Shown in pieces: positions 35,855-45,718 of a stretch of DNA of 64,000 bases (position 1 is its first letter; each line of letters starts with the position of its first letter). Under the pieces are notes generated by a model. The model was given only the letters and a program-made list of their open reading frames with translations, searched no databases and was not told the origin of the DNA. The stretch is from Corynebacterium sp. NML98-0116 (GTDB lineage: Bacteria; Actinomycetota; Actinomycetes; Mycobacteriales; Mycobacteriaceae): assembly GCF_001767255.1 (NCBI RefSeq), contig NZ_CP017639.1, positions 2,136,719 to 2,200,718 of the forward strand, read 5' to 3'. A program made the translations under genes and the position numbers.

Positions 35855-36232
35855 TTAGATGATGCCGCCGAACGGAATCTCACCAGGTGCAGGCTGCTGA
35901 CCACCAGGAGCCTCCTGTGGCATTGCGCCGCCGGTCAGTGGGCCGATCTTCTCCTGCGCCAGTTCGCCGGCCTTGTTGTGGGCGTCGCGGTATGCGGCGA
36001 GGATGAGGTCCTGCAGCGTCTCGACGTCGTCGGCGTCAACAGCCTCCGGCTTGATCTGCAGGTCGGTGATCTCTGCGCCACCGGTCATGACGACGGTGAC
36101 CAGGCCGCCGCCAGCGGTGCCGGTGACGGTGGTGCTGAGCAGCTCCTGCTGTGCCTGCTGCAGCGCCTGCTGCACCTCGGCTGCCTGGCGGATGAGTTCC
36201 TGCATGTCCTGAGGCATATTTGGCTGGGTCAT
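35855..36232 (-). CDS. ybaB: YbaB/EbfC nucleoid-associated protein
   Basis: A 125-residue DNA-binding dimer-forming protein. ATG 36232 was chosen; another in-frame Met is four codons upstream. Residues 8-100 match the YbaB core (LQQAQQELLSTTVTGTAGGG and VTVVMTGGAEITDL), followed by a Pro/Gly-rich tail (PGGQQPAPGEIPFGG). It sits between dnaX and recR, the usual order in bacteria. Confidence 0.93.
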   Translation of the reverse strand: MTQPNMPQDMQELIRQAAEVQQALQQAQQELLSTTVTGTAGGGLVTVVMTGGAEITDLQIKPEAVDADDVETLQDLILAAYRDAHNKAGELAQEKIGPLTGGAMPQEAPGGQQPAPGEIPFGGII

Positions 36233-36305
36233 GGTGTGTAACACCCTTTCGTGTCAGTGATTTTGTCTAATTTGCTCACCAGTGTACCCGGTAGTTCCTG
36301 AATGC

Positions 36306-38324
36306 TTACAAGGGCTTGGCTCCAAGTTCGCTGGCAAGCAGGTCCATGGCGACTTCGGTGGCGTCACGACGGTCGAAGGTCGCCGACTCGGCCTCGGCCT
36401 GGTCGACCATGTCGCGCTCTTCATCCTCTTGGCTGTAGGGCTCGGGCGGCGGCGGAGGCGGCTCCCATCCGGCGTCTTCGTGGAATGGTTCGGGCGGCGG
36501 TGGGACTTCCTCGCGCTCGCGGCGCTCCTGTTGCGCGCTGCGCTGCCCGGCGGCCTTCGCTATCGCCCGCCAGTCAGTGGGCTGCTGTGCTGTGGGTTTT
36601 GGGGTTGCTTCACTTTTCGACGCCCCCTTCGCCCCTTTCGTGCCCACCACGCAACGCACGGCAACCTTGGTGCCAAGCGCTTCGGAGAACACCGCGACGA
36701 TGTCCCCGTTGTTGTTGTCGGCGTTGAGGCGCTCCGCGAGGGCACCCGTGTTGTGTCCGATGAGCAGTGTGGGCTGGCCGTCTTCGTTGTCGAGGGAGAG
36801 CGGTTTGGCTTCGGCAAGCATGATTTCGGCGACCTGGTTGCGCTTGCCCACAGCTTGGCGCAGCTTCATCCAGTCACGCTGCACGCGTTCGAGGAGGTCT
36901 TCCGCAGGTGCTGGCTCTGGCTTCGGTGCCGGGGTTGGTTCCGGCTTCGGCGGCGTTGCGGGTTCCGCGGGTGGTTGCGGCACCGGCTTCGGTTCAGGCT
37001 TCGGCTCGGGCTTGGGCTCAGGCTTCGCTGCAGGCTCGGGTTTGGGCTCAGGCTTTGGCGCGCTCTGCGCCTTTCGGCGCTCCGCGATCCTGGCCGCAGC
37101 AGCCGCAGCGGCCGCGGCTCCCCCACCCTGCGAAGGAGCCTGCGACGGGGCCGGCTGGGCAGGCTGGGCCGCCTGCGCAGGGGCAGCAGGCGCCGGTGCA
37201 GCTGAGGTAGCCGAGGAAACCGCCGGGCGGTCGCCCATCGTGAGCAGGTGCGCCATCATCACTTCCAACAACAGGCGCGGGGACGTCGCGCCGCGGAGGT
37301 CGCCGATCCGATCGTTGACCTCGGTCGCGAGCGCGGCCAGCGTCGACGGGTGGAACTGTTGCGCTTCGGCGCGGAGGATTTCGGCGCGGTCGACGGGGGC
37401 GTCGACAAGCCCTTCGCCGAAGGCATCCGGCACGGTGACGATGAGCAGCAGGTCACGCAGCCGGTCCAGCAGGTCGAGGGCGAAACGGCGCGGCTCGTGG
37501 CCGGACTCGATCACCTTGTCGATGGTGTGGAACATCGCCGCGGCGTCCTTGGTGGCGAGGGCGTCGACGGCGGCGTCGAGAAGCGTGAGGTCCGTGACCC
37601 CGAGCAGCGGCAGCGCCATCTCGTAGGTCAGGCCGTCCGGGCCGGCGCCCGCCAGCAGCTGGTCCAACACCGACAGCGTGTCGCGCGGCGACCCGCCTCC
37701 AGCGCGGATGACCAGCGGGTACACGTTCTCATCGACGTGCGCCCCCTCCTCCGCCACAATGTTTTCCAACAGGTGGCGCATCGCCTGCGGGGTCAGCAGG
37801 CGGAACGGGTAATTGTGGGTACGCGAACGGATCGTGCCAAGAATCTTTTCCGGCTCGGTCGTCGCAAAGATGAAGATGAGGTGCTCTGGCGGCTCCTCCA
37901 CAATCTTGAGCAGGGCGTTGTTGCCGGAGGGCGAAATCATGTGCGCCTCGTCGATGATGAAGACGCGGTAGCGGGACTCCGCAGGCGCGAACATGGCGCG
38001 TTCGCGCAGCTCACGCATGTCGTCGACGCCGCCGTGGGAGGCGGCGTCGAGCTCCATCACGTCCAGGTTCCCGGTGCCACCCGGCGCCAGCGACACGCAG
38101 GACGCGCACTTGCCACACGGAGTGGATGTCGGCCCCTCAACGCAGTTCAACGAGCGCGCCAGAATGCGCGCAGAGGACGTCTTGCCGCACCCCCGCGGCC
38201 CAGAAAACAGGTACGCATGGCTGATGCGCCCGTTGTCGAGAGCGTTCGATAACGGCACAGTCACCTGGTCTTGCCCAACCAGCTCACCAAACGTTGCAGG
38301 ACGATATTTCCGGTACAGAGCCAC
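36306..38324 (-). CDS. dnaX: DNA polymerase III gamma/tau subunit
   Basis: A 672-residue clamp-loader ATPase. Walker A GPRGCGKTSSARI (about 42-54), zinc-binding cysteines (C...CGKCASC, about 64-79), DEAH box (IIDEAHM) and SRC-like sensor. The middle holds the polymerase-binding part and a long Pro/Lys/Glu/Ala linker (about 380-470) with tandem PKPEP units. The C-terminal domain ends in MDLLASELGAKPL. It assembles with delta and delta' to load the beta clamp. The start is the conserved MALYRKYRP. Confidence 0.96.
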   Translation of the reverse strand: MALYRKYRPATFGELVGQDQVTVPLSNALDNGRISHAYLFSGPRGCGKTSSARILARSLNCVEGPTSTPCGKCASCVSLAPGGTGNLDVMELDAASHGGVDDMRELRERAMFAPAESRYRVFIIDEAHMISPSGNNALLKIVEEPPEHLIFIFATTEPEKILGTIRSRTHNYPFRLLTPQAMRHLLENIVAEEGAHVDENVYPLVIRAGGGSPRDTLSVLDQLLAGAGPDGLTYEMALPLLGVTDLTLLDAAVDALATKDAAAMFHTIDKVIESGHEPRRFALDLLDRLRDLLLIVTVPDAFGEGLVDAPVDRAEILRAEAQQFHPSTLAALATEVNDRIGDLRGATSPRLLLEVMMAHLLTMGDRPAVSSATSAAPAPAAPAQAAQPAQPAPSQAPSQGGGAAAAAAAAARIAERRKAQSAPKPEPKPEPAAKPEPKPEPKPEPKPVPQPPAEPATPPKPEPTPAPKPEPAPAEDLLERVQRDWMKLRQAVGKRNQVAEIMLAEAKPLSLDNEDGQPTLLIGHNTGALAERLNADNNNGDIVAVFSEALGTKVAVRCVVGTKGAKGASKSEATPKPTAQQPTDWRAIAKAAGQRSAQQERREREEVPPPPEPFHEDAGWEPPPPPPEPYSQEDEERDMVDQAEAESATFDRRDATEVAMDLLASELGAKPL

Positions 38325-38342
38325 GGCGCCAAGTGTAGACGA

Positions 38343-38879
38343 TCAGCCCTCTTCCCGGCGCCAATCTTTCACATCCACGCCACGCCTGCGCAGACGCCGC
38401 TCCAGCACCGGATAGCCCTGCTCGGAGGCGATCCCGAACTCCTCATCCGTCAGCGCAATCAGCTCCAGAAGCAGCGTGATTCGGCCTGGTTCTCGCACCA
38501 GCGGGGTGCCCTGCGCGAACACCTCCGGCTCCCGCAGCAGACCATGCCGCACGGTGCCAGGCGCGTCCGCCAGCAGCCCCTCGAGCAACACGCCCGGCTG
38601 GCCCGGCACGCCAAGTCGCTCAAGCTCGCGGGTCGCGTCCACGACGGCCTCGGCAAGCACCTGCTTCTCGACGTCTCCCACCGCCATCACCTCGCACACC
38701 ACTTTGGTGGCGTCATCGTCAGCCAACACCAGGCCCAAATCGGTGCCGCTGAACCCGGCGGTGACCGCCACGTTCGAACCGTTCAGTTCGGCGGTGGCGA
38801 CGGCGCGGGCGTCGATAAGCGAAAGCTGCATCCCCGGAAACACCGAGGCCAGCCAGGCGGCGAGGTCGTCACCCGTCAT
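38343..38879 (-). CDS. Conserved protein, suppressor-of-fused-like
   Basis: A 178-residue soluble protein. ATG 38879 overlaps the stop codon of the aminotransferase gene (ATGA), which fits coupled translation. The text has a SUFU-like pattern: a mixed alpha/beta body with VAVTAGFSGTDLGLVLADDD, and near the end an acid/Leu-rich helix with LIALTDEEFGIASEQG. In other actinobacteria SUFU-like genes stand beside dnaX or aspT, but their role is unknown. The family call is tentative. Confidence 0.65.
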   Translation of the reverse strand: MTGDDLAAWLASVFPGMQLSLIDARAVATAELNGSNVAVTAGFSGTDLGLVLADDDATKVVCEVMAVGDVEKQVLAEAVVDATRELERLGVPGQPGVLLEGLLADAPGTVRHGLLREPEVFAQGTPLVREPGRITLLLELIALTDEEFGIASEQGYPVLERRLRRRGVDVKDWRREEG

Positions 38880-40162
38880 GCGCTGAGCTTCTCCACCGCC
38901 GCGAGCAGCACGCACGTGGCCACCCCGTCCATCGCCCGCGTAACGTCTTCCAGTGGCGGCAGCGACGGCGCTAGGCGAATATTGCGGTCGTTCGGGTCCT
39001 CCCCCTTCGGGAACGCCGACCCCGCCTTCGTCAGGCTAATGCCGGCCTGCTTCGCCAGCTCCCACACGCGAGTTGCAGTCCCGTCCATCACGTCCAGGGA
39101 GATGAAGTAACCGCCCTTCGGCGTCGACCAGGACGCCGCACCAGTGCCCCCGAGACGGTTCTCCAGCACCTCAAGCACCGCCTCAAACTTCGGTGCCAGC
39201 GATTCCGCGTGCTTCCGCATCACCTCACGCACGCCATTCGCGTCCTTGAAGTACATCGCGTGCGCCAGCTGGTTCACCTTGTTCGGGCCGATGCCTCGCA
39301 CATTCGCGATCGACTCGTACCACTCCAAGTTCTCCTGCGAGGAGGCAAAGAACGCCACGCCCGAACCCGCGTGCGTAATCTTCGACGTCGACGACATGTA
39401 CCAGAACCGGTTCGGGTTACCCGCCTTCGCCGACAGCGCAAGCACGTCCGCGTTCACCGGGAACGTATCCGTCAGCGTGTGTACCGCGTACGCGTTGTCC
39501 CACACAACGCGGAAGTCCGGCGCGGCCGTCTCCATCGCCGCCAGACGCTCGATGGTCGCCTGCGAGTACACCGCGCCCGTCGGGTTGGAAAACACCGGCA
39601 CGCACCACATGCCCTTCACAGCAGGGTCCTTCACCAGCTCCTCCACGACGTCCATGTCGGGGCCGTCCTCCAGCAGCGGGACGGTGATCATTTCGAAGCC
39701 GAAGCGCTCCGTAATCGTGAAGTGGCGGTCATAGCCGGGCACTGGGCACAGCCACTTGATCGCGTGCTCGCGCTGCTCATCCGCCCACGGCCGCGGCGAA
39801 TCATTCGTGCCGAACGTGTACGCCCAGGACACCAGATCGAACATAATATTTAACGACGACGAGTCCCCCGCCACCAACAGCTTCGGATCAATCCCGAGCA
39901 CCTCAGCCCACAACTCACGAAGCTCCAAAATTCCCGTCAGGCCGCCGTAATTACGCACGTCCACACCCGACGCATCACGGTGATTCCCCACACCCGGCAG
40001 TGCTAACAGATCGTCCGCCAAGTCCAACTGGCGCGCCGAGGGCTTCCCCCTCGTGAGATCCAACGCCATGTTGGTCTCCTCCAGCTGCTTGTACTGCTCA
40101 CGCAACTCAGCAGCCAGGCTTGCAAGCTGCTCAGCATCTAGTTCTTTCAACGGGGTGTTCAA
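38876..40162 (-). CDS. aspT: Aspartate aminotransferase, class Ic type
   Basis: A 428-residue PLP enzyme that interconverts aspartate and 2-oxoglutarate with oxaloacetate and glutamate. The PLP lysine is in SSTSKITHAG (about residue 258), the cofactor-contact Asn is in FSNPTGAVYS, and an Asp/Tyr pair in VVWDNAYAVH. The MALDLTRGKPSARQLDLA start is typical of the corynebacterial AspT described for C. glutamicum. It precedes the small SUFU-like gene in one transcript and comes just after the SRP RNA. Confidence 0.9.
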   Translation of the reverse strand: MNTPLKELDAEQLASLAAELREQYKQLEETNMALDLTRGKPSARQLDLADDLLALPGVGNHRDASGVDVRNYGGLTGILELRELWAEVLGIDPKLLVAGDSSSLNIMFDLVSWAYTFGTNDSPRPWADEQREHAIKWLCPVPGYDRHFTITERFGFEMITVPLLEDGPDMDVVEELVKDPAVKGMWCVPVFSNPTGAVYSQATIERLAAMETAAPDFRVVWDNAYAVHTLTDTFPVNADVLALSAKAGNPNRFWYMSSTSKITHAGSGVAFFASSQENLEWYESIANVRGIGPNKVNQLAHAMYFKDANGVREVMRKHAESLAPKFEAVLEVLENRLGGTGAASWSTPKGGYFISLDVMDGTATRVWELAKQAGISLTKAGSAFPKGEDPNDRNIRLAPSLPPLEDVTRAMDGVATCVLLAAVEKLSA

Positions 40163-40273
40163 TGTCTTGGTGTCCTATTCGAGTACGTCGGCGTATCTAC
40201 TAACGACCCATCATCGTACTAGCGACACCCCACCCCGCGCGACGGTTTTTCCCCAGTTTTACCCCATAAAAAA

Positions 40274-40364
40274 GGGGACCTCACGCACCTGCCAGCGCCC
40301 GCTTACCCTTGCTGCGTTCCCGCCCTGGGGGAGTTCACGAGATGAGCACCGCGTGAGATCCTGC
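40274..40364 (-). ncRNA. ffs: Small signal recognition particle RNA (4.5S-like)
   Basis: On the minus strand the conserved SRP tip reads GGGCGGGAACGCAGCAAGGG, the Ffh-binding asymmetric loop, flanked by complementary arms (GGATCTCACGC and GCGTGAGGTCC). The 3' end is followed by CCCTTTTTT, a terminator tract. Length is about 90 nt, the short bacterial type. Exact ends are approximate. Confidence 0.93.
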
Positions 40365-40479
40365 AGAACACTCTAGCCTGAAGCTTTAGGCGTTGCAAAA
40401 CATTGACTGCGCAGGCGTTTTGGCGGAACCTGGGGGGATGGGTTAAAGTAGTCCCTCGACGCATGATGTGTCGCAACTA

Positions 40480-40565
40480 GGAGGATTCGACTAGCGGCCT
40501 ATGTCACACGCCTGGAACGCGTGCGGGTTTCACGACCCTCGTGGGTTCAAATCCCACATCCTCCG
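40480..40565 (+). tRNA. tRNA-Ser (GGA)
   Basis: An 86-base class II tRNA with a long variable arm. Acceptor GGAGGAT pairs with ATCCTCC, discriminator G, anticodon loop CTGGAAC with anticodon GGA, T-loop GGGTTCAAATCCC. CCA is not encoded. It is followed by a terminator. Confidence 0.94.
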
Positions 40566-40576
40566 CGCTATTCAGA

Positions 40577-40617
40577 CAGCGCACCCGGTTGAAGTTTTTC
40601 GCCGGGTGCGCTGTTTT
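40577..40617 (+). terminator. Terminator after tRNA-Ser
   Basis: The stem CAGCGCACCCGG pairs with CCGGGTGCGCTG and is followed by TTTTT. Confidence 0.85.
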
Positions 40618-40638
40618 TGTATTTGCGTTGGGCTTGCT

Positions 40639-40719
40639 GTGCACCACATTCCCTGTTTCCAGAGTGACGCCCGAACGTTTCCCCAGGTCGCGCTCGCTTC
40701 GTGAGGGAATGTGGTGCAC
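40639..40719. repeat. IR1 palindromic element, copy D1
   Basis: The clearest IR1 copy: perfect 16-bp arms GTGCACCACATTCCCT (40639-40654) and AGGGAATGTGGTGCAC (40704-40719), loop with AACGTTTCCCCAGGTCG. Confidence 0.88.
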
Positions 40720-40732
40720 TACCCATCGCCCG

Positions 40733-40811
40733 AGTGCCAAAGGACGCAACCCACTTTTCACGACCTGGGCTTTTACCCCCTCCCCCAACAAAAACTGCGT
40801 CCTCTGGCACT
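40733..40811. repeat. IR2 palindromic element, copy D2
   Basis: Arms AGTGCCAAAGGACGCA and TGCGTCCTCTGGCACT (one mismatch), loop with the inverted core CGACCTGGGC. Length 79 bp. Confidence 0.85.
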
Positions 40812-40826
40812 CACACCACGCACGGA

Positions 40827-40903
40827 GACACCAAATTCCCCCACCGGCTGCCAGTGACCTTGACTTTTCCAATCCGTCCCGCGAAAACCCAGGAATGTGG
40901 TGC
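40827..40903. repeat. IR1 palindromic element, copy D3
   Basis: Arms GACACCAAATTCC and GGAATGTGGTG; degenerate loop with AAAACCCAGG. Length 77 bp. Confidence 0.65.
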
Positions 40904-40918
40904 GCGAGGAGGGTAGTT

Positions 40919-40999
40919 GCGCACCAAAATCCGGCATTTTGAAAAGTCGCCAAGGCATTTCCCCAGGTCGCACCGACCGTATGAGGGAATTTGGTGCGC
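40919..40999. repeat. IR1 palindromic element, copy D4
   Basis: Arms GCGCACCAAAATCC and GGGAATTTGGTGCGC, loop core CATTTCCCCAGGTCGC. Length 81 bp. It is next to the terminator of the 1181-residue surface protein gene. Confidence 0.78.
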
Positions 41000-41011
41000 G
41001 GGTCCAGCACG

Positions 41012-41050
41012 ACAAAACCCCGCGACCCAACTCACAGGTCGCGGGGTTGT
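41012..41050 (-). terminator. Terminator of the 1181-residue surface protein gene
   Basis: A strong stem, ACAAAACCCCGCGACC with GGTCGCGGGGTTGT. Leftward a T-rich tail (TTTTGTCG) follows. Confidence 0.8.
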
Positions 41051-41061
41051 TTACAGAGGAG

Positions 41062-44000
41062 CTACTTGTTCTCTGTAGTGGTCGGCTCAGCCGAGGTCGT
41101 GGCTGGTGCCGTGGTCGATGGCTTCCGGCCGAGGAAGTCGCCGAGCGAGGAGCCCTCGTTGGAGCTCTGCTGGATCTTGTTGGCTGCGCCGTTCTCGCCT
41201 GGGGCACACAGGGAGAGCAGGCCGGCCAGGGCACCAATGCCGAGCGTGACCGCTGCGATGGCGCCGAGGGCTTCGGTGGCCTGCGGGCCGAACTTGGCGT
41301 TCAGGCGGGCGGCTTCAACGTCGAGCTGCTTCAGGAAGTCAGGTCGGTTGTCGCCGAAGTTGCCGAACGGGTTCGGGATGTTCATCTGCTCGGAGACACG
41401 GCGTGCGGAGGCGCTGATCTCTGGGCCCATTGCGGCGATGAGTGGCGCGCCGACGGCGACTGCCAACCCGAGCGGGATGAGCCACAGGAGTGGCCCGCCG
41501 TGGGAGGACATGTCGGCGAAGCAGCGCTGCAGGTCATCGGTCGAGCTCTTGCCTGGGGTCTTCGGCTGGTCTTCACCCTGGACAACGACGTGGACGGTGA
41601 CGTCGCCTTCGCGGCCTGGGATCGTGATGTCGAAGCCCTTGGGGTCCGGGGTTCGCTCAGCTGGCGGGACGATGATGACCTTGTCGCCCTCGCGCTGAGC
41701 GGTCCAGCCGTCGGGGAGTTTGAGGTCGCCGATGTTGGCACCTGGCACGTGGACCTCAACGTGCGATGTGCCCGGTTTGACCTCAATGGTCGGAGGGGTG
41801 TTACCTGCGGAGGTTGACGGGGTATCACCAGTGACGGTAACGACGGCCGGGCGGGTGACGGTCTTGCCGTCCGTGTAGGTGATTTCTACTGGGACGACGA
41901 CCTGCTCGCCTGGCTTGGCGTCGGCAGGTGGCGTGACGGAGACGGAGCCGCCGTCGTTGATGGTGACGCTCCAGCCTTCCGGCGCCTTCCAGCCGTCGAC
42001 GATCTTGAAGGTCGCGCCGTCAGGCTGCGTGCTTGGCGGCACGACAACGGTGACGCCGCCCTTGGTACGGCCAGGGTTGTAGTCGACTGGTGGCTGGCCT
42101 TCGGGGGTGTCGGCGTCGTCAACAACCAGGATGGTTGCTGGGCGCGTTACCTTCTGGCCGCCTGGGTAGGTGATGTCGACTGGGACGACGGTGTAGTCGC
42201 CGGACTTGGCGTCGGCAGGTGGGGTGGCGGTGACGCTGCCGTCCTCACCGACGGTGACCTTCCAGCCCTTCGGCGCCTTGTATTCAGGCGAGATGACGAA
42301 GGTGGTGCCGCCCGGCGCGCGTGGCGTCGGGTTGACGGTCACGGTCTGGTTCGGCTTGGTCTGCTTCGGGGCGTAGTTCTGGTCGGGGGCGGACGGGGTG
42401 GCCGGGTTCGGGTCGACGGGTGCGGCCGGGTCATCGATGACGGTCACGACGATTGGGCGCGTGATGCTGTTGCCGTTCGGGTCGGTGACCTGTACGTTAA
42501 TCACGCCGAAGTCGCCTGGCTTGGCGTCGGCAGGCGGGGTGACGTGCGCGACACCGGTGTTTTCGTCGATGTTGATGGTCCAGCCTTCGGGGATGTCCTT
42601 CTGCTCGACAACGTAGGTGGAGCCCTCGGTGCCACCCTTCGGGGTGACAACTACGACGGTGCCCGGCTTGGTCGGCTTCGGTGGGAACTGGACGTCGTTG
42701 GTGCCCTTGGGGGCGTCGTCAACAACTACGACGACTGCTGGGCGGGTGATCGAGGAACCATCCGGGTAGGTGATCTGGACAGGCACGACAATGCGGTCGC
42801 CTGGCTTGGCATCGGCCGGCGGGGTCGCGGTGACGGAGCCGTCCTCACCGACGTTGACCTTCCAGCCCTTCGGTGCCTCGTAGGCGTCGTGGATGGTGAA
42901 CGTGGTGCCCTTCGGCGCATCAGCGCTGAACTCTGGGGCGCCCACGGTGACCTCGACACCTGGGCGGGTGGTGTCCGCCAGGTAGTACGCGTCTGGGTTC
43001 TGTGCCTGCGGCGGCGCGCTGACGATGACGGTGCCCGGTACGACCTTGGTGGAGCCGTCTGGGAAGGTCACCTCGACGTTGATGGTCTTCGTTTCGCCGT
43101 CGCGGGCGTTCGCCGGCGGCGTTGCGGTGATCTCGCCGGTGCGCTTATCGACGCCCACCGTCCAATCACCGAGCTGCTGGTCAGGGGCGATCTTGAAGGT
43201 CGTGTCGGCCGGCAGCTCCTGGTCACGGACCTGCGGCAGCGTCACTGTGACGGATGGGCGGGTAATCACCACGTCGTAGCCAGGGGTGTGCTCCTGCGCC
43301 AGGGTCGTGTCAACGCCGACCACGGACTCCAGCACGTCGTGGGATCCGTCTGGGTAGGTGGCCTTGACCTGCACGGTCACGGTGTCTTCCAGGCGCGCGC
43401 TGATCGGCGCGGTGACCTTGAGCGCGTTGCTGCCCTCTTCCAGAGTGACGTCCCATGGGCGAGCCTCGCTGCTTGGGGTAGCGCCGATAACCTCGAAGGT
43501 GGTGCCGTCAGGGTACTTCGGGCTGCCCGGCTTCAGCGCGACGGTTGCCGTCTTGCCCGGGGAGGTCTTCTCGTTGCCGTAGCTTGGGGCCCACTGCTGG
43601 GTCTTCAGCTGGAACGTTTCGCCGATCTTGGCGTTGTCCTTGTACTTCTGCAGGTTTAGCTGGTCGGAGCCGTCGCGCGGGGTGGCGTACACCTCAACCT
43701 GGAGCGCTTCCGGCTTCTCGTTGTCGATTTCGCCGGTCCCGCCGACAGGCAGGGTGACATGCACGCGGCCATCCCTATCGACGCGCGCATTCGCGCCCTC
43801 GACAGCCTTACCGTTTCGCGTCACGACAGCAATCACGCGAGCGTAATCTTCCCCAGCACCGTTGGTGACCTGGATGTTCGTCGCAAACTCCTTGCCGTTC
43901 GCGGTGACAACCGGCACCTCGTCCTGAGCCGCCTGCAGCGGGAAGCACTGCGCGTTCTCTGCCGGGACCGGCAGCAGGTCAACCTCGGCGATGTTGCGGG

Positions 44001-44607
44001 CTTCGAAGCCCAGGCGGTTCGGGAAGTTCTCGTAGCCGTTGCCTACGCTTCGGGCGACCCACGCGAACGTGCGTGTCTCGCCTTCTTTGATGTCCTTCAC
44101 GTCCTCGAGGGTGACCTTCGCGGACACCACCGGGGAGCCTTCCGAAAGGTGCAGCTCGACCGGCTCAACGTGCGCGGTGCCGGTGACCTTCAGGTCCATA
44201 TTGGTGGTGCTATCCTCGCCGGAACGCACCGCTCCCGGGATAGTCTCCCCCGCCTGTACCGCTGAAAGGGTGAAGGTCTCCTCAAAATCGGAGATGCGGG
44301 TCTGGTTCATGCGCAGCTCGGAAATCATCGAGTCCACGGCGTGCTCGCCATCGCCGTGGAGGCTGACCCAGTAGTACACCTCGACCTGTCCCTGCTCGTT
44401 GACAACGGCGCGGGTGCCCGGTTCAAACGAGCCCTCGCTCGGAGTACTCACGCCGCCAATGTGCTGGTGCGGGAACAAGGTGTTCGCACTCAGCACGTCG
44501 TGGCATCGGTTCTCCTCGGCGCTCTGCGCGTCCACCTGTGGCACTACGAGCGCCGACGCCCCCAGCGCCAGCGCCACCACAGTGGCTGACATTCTCGGAT
44601 TTCGCAT
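41062..44607 (-). CDS. Giant surface protein: YPDG/Rib repeat stalk with two-helix C-terminal anchor
   Basis: A 1181-residue exported protein. Signal peptide about 1-27 (VVALALGASALVVP...VDA). A unique N-terminal region runs to about 340. About eight repeats of roughly 80-90 residues follow (about 340-960), with (Y/F)PDG or similar at the strand turn and TPPADAKPGD units. Then a linker with Cys (LQRCFADM), membrane helix 1 (about 1039-1058, LLWLIPLGLAVAVG), a 54-residue linker, helix 2 (about 1112-1133) and Cys1134 (LSLCAPGE), and a Ser/Thr-rich tail. There is no LPXTG motif. The C-terminal module matches those of the 1687- and 2509-residue proteins. The stalk and anchor suggest a surface adhesin or wall spacer. 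The gene ends beside repeat cluster D. Confidence 0.85.
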   Translation of the reverse strand: MRNPRMSATVVALALGASALVVPQVDAQSAEENRCHDVLSANTLFPHQHIGGVSTPSEGSFEPGTRAVVNEQGQVEVYYWVSLHGDGEHAVDSMISELRMNQTRISDFEETFTLSAVQAGETIPGAVRSGEDSTTNMDLKVTGTAHVEPVELHLSEGSPVVSAKVTLEDVKDIKEGETRTFAWVARSVGNGYENFPNRLGFEARNIAEVDLLPVPAENAQCFPLQAAQDEVPVVTANGKEFATNIQVTNGAGEDYARVIAVVTRNGKAVEGANARVDRDGRVHVTLPVGGTGEIDNEKPEALQVEVYATPRDGSDQLNLQKYKDNAKIGETFQLKTQQWAPSYGNEKTSPGKTATVALKPGSPKYPDGTTFEVIGATPSSEARPWDVTLEEGSNALKVTAPISARLEDTVTVQVKATYPDGSHDVLESVVGVDTTLAQEHTPGYDVVITRPSVTVTLPQVRDQELPADTTFKIAPDQQLGDWTVGVDKRTGEITATPPANARDGETKTINVEVTFPDGSTKVVPGTVIVSAPPQAQNPDAYYLADTTRPGVEVTVGAPEFSADAPKGTTFTIHDAYEAPKGWKVNVGEDGSVTATPPADAKPGDRIVVPVQITYPDGSSITRPAVVVVVDDAPKGTNDVQFPPKPTKPGTVVVVTPKGGTEGSTYVVEQKDIPEGWTINIDENTGVAHVTPPADAKPGDFGVINVQVTDPNGNSITRPIVVTVIDDPAAPVDPNPATPSAPDQNYAPKQTKPNQTVTVNPTPRAPGGTTFVISPEYKAPKGWKVTVGEDGSVTATPPADAKSGDYTVVPVDITYPGGQKVTRPATILVVDDADTPEGQPPVDYNPGRTKGGVTVVVPPSTQPDGATFKIVDGWKAPEGWSVTINDGGSVSVTPPADAKPGEQVVVPVEITYTDGKTVTRPAVVTVTGDTPSTSAGNTPPTIEVKPGTSHVEVHVPGANIGDLKLPDGWTAQREGDKVIIVPPAERTPDPKGFDITIPGREGDVTVHVVVQGEDQPKTPGKSSTDDLQRCFADMSSHGGPLLWLIPLGLAVAVGAPLIAAMGPEISASARRVSEQMNIPNPFGNFGDNRPDFLKQLDVEAARLNAKFGPQATEALGAIAAVTLGIGALAGLLSLCAPGENGAANKIQQSSNEGSSLGDFLGRKPSTTAPATTSAEPTTTENK

Positions 44608-44778
44608 GTTCTTGAACTCCCCTCAAAGGCAACTGTGTGTTATCTGTAGTTATCCATTCATCATGAACGGTTTTTAAGAAGTTTCAAGTACTTTTGACAG
44701 TTTATTTTCAGCGAACGCTAGGACCTGCACAGTTGTCGCCGAAGTCGTTCTCCAACATGCATGTAATTCGACCTGCGA

Positions 44779-45699
44779 TTACCCCCGCGCGGGTGTATTT
44801 GTCCAGACGAATGGATCCCCGGAAAGCTTCTCAGGATCAAAGCGCGCGAGGATCTCCTGCACAGTCCCGGCACCCGCGCACCCGACCGATTCCGCCAGCA
44901 CCCGCACTACCCCGTCCGCCCCAACGCGCTGCGACATCTCCGCAAACGTCACCGCCCCGTCGCGCTTCGCCAGCCGCTTGCCCTCCGCGTTGAGCACCAG
45001 CGGCACGTGCACATACTCGGGTTCCTGCCCGCCCAACAAGTGCGTCATGTACGCCTGCGCGGGCGCCGACATCAACAAATCATCCCCACGAACCACCTGG
45101 TCAACCCCCTGGTCCACGTCGTCGACGACCACCGCCAAGTTATACGCCCAGTCCCCCGCCTGCGCCTGCGCAAGGTTGCCACCGCGGCGCACCACCACAT
45201 CATCGACAGGCCCGGTCACCTCGCCGGCAAAGAAGTCACGAACCGTCCACTCCCGCACATCGGCACGCAGGCGAAGGGCAGGCATACGGCCCTGCTGCGA
45301 AAGCTGGTGGCGTCGAAAAGCTCGGTGCTCCTCATCCAAATCCCTGCACGTGCCCGGGTACATCCCAGGCTGCGCATGCGGCGCACTCGCCGCCTCCCGA
45401 ATCTCGCGGCGCGTGCAATAACACTCATACACCGGGAGCTGCGACAACGCCGCCTCATACAACGCCGAACGCTGCGACTGCCACACCACCGGCGGATCAA
45501 AATCAAGACCCAACGCCAACAAGTCCTCTATTTGACGACGCCCCGCCGCCTCCGACGAACGCTCCGAATCAACATCCTCCACCCGCAACCAAAAACGCCG
45601 CCCACTCTGTCGCGCAAACAGCCAGGCCAGCAGCGCCGTCCGCAGATTGCCAAAATGGAGATCCCCACTCGGAGAAGGTGCATACCGTCCAGCATTCAT
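44779..45699 (-). CDS. gluQ: Glutamyl-queuosine tRNA(Asp) synthetase
   Basis: A 306-residue class I synthetase core without an anticodon-binding domain. HIGH-like motif [12 protein letters not shown] (about 6-17), KRLAKRD as the KMSKS equivalent, and the zinc cluster CYC...YPGTC (about 100-128). The family attaches glutamate to queuosine in tRNA-Asp. The start [12 protein letters not shown] is the usual one. It is divergent from the queuosine precursor transporter gene, and tgt lies 1.6 kb further on, so the three genes may act together. Confidence 0.92.
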   Translation of the reverse strand: MNAGRYAPSPSGDLHFGNLRTALLAWLFARQSGRRFWLRVEDVDSERSSEAAGRRQIEDLLALGLDFDPPVVWQSQRSALYEAALSQLPVYECYCTRREIREAASAPHAQPGMYPGTCRDLDEEHRAFRRHQLSQQGRMPALRLRADVREWTVRDFFAGEVTGPVDDVVVRRGGNLAQAQAGDWAYNLAVVVDDVDQGVDQVVRGDDLLMSAPAQAYMTHLLGGQEPEYVHVPLVLNAEGKRLAKRDGAVTFAEMSQRVGADGVVRVLAESVGCAGAGTVQEILARFDPEKLSGDPFVWTNTPARG

Positions 45700-45718
45700 G
45701 TGTATAGGATATGTAGCC

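Noticed and set aside
40639..40999. IR1/IR2 clusters as an integron attC array
   Set aside because: They are palindromes of fitting size, but the attC core ends are missing, no cassette genes lie between them and no integron integrase is seen.
42544..43659. 371-codon open frame on the + strand
   Set aside because: It is a shadow of the 1181-residue surface protein gene, with periodic composition that follows the repeats.
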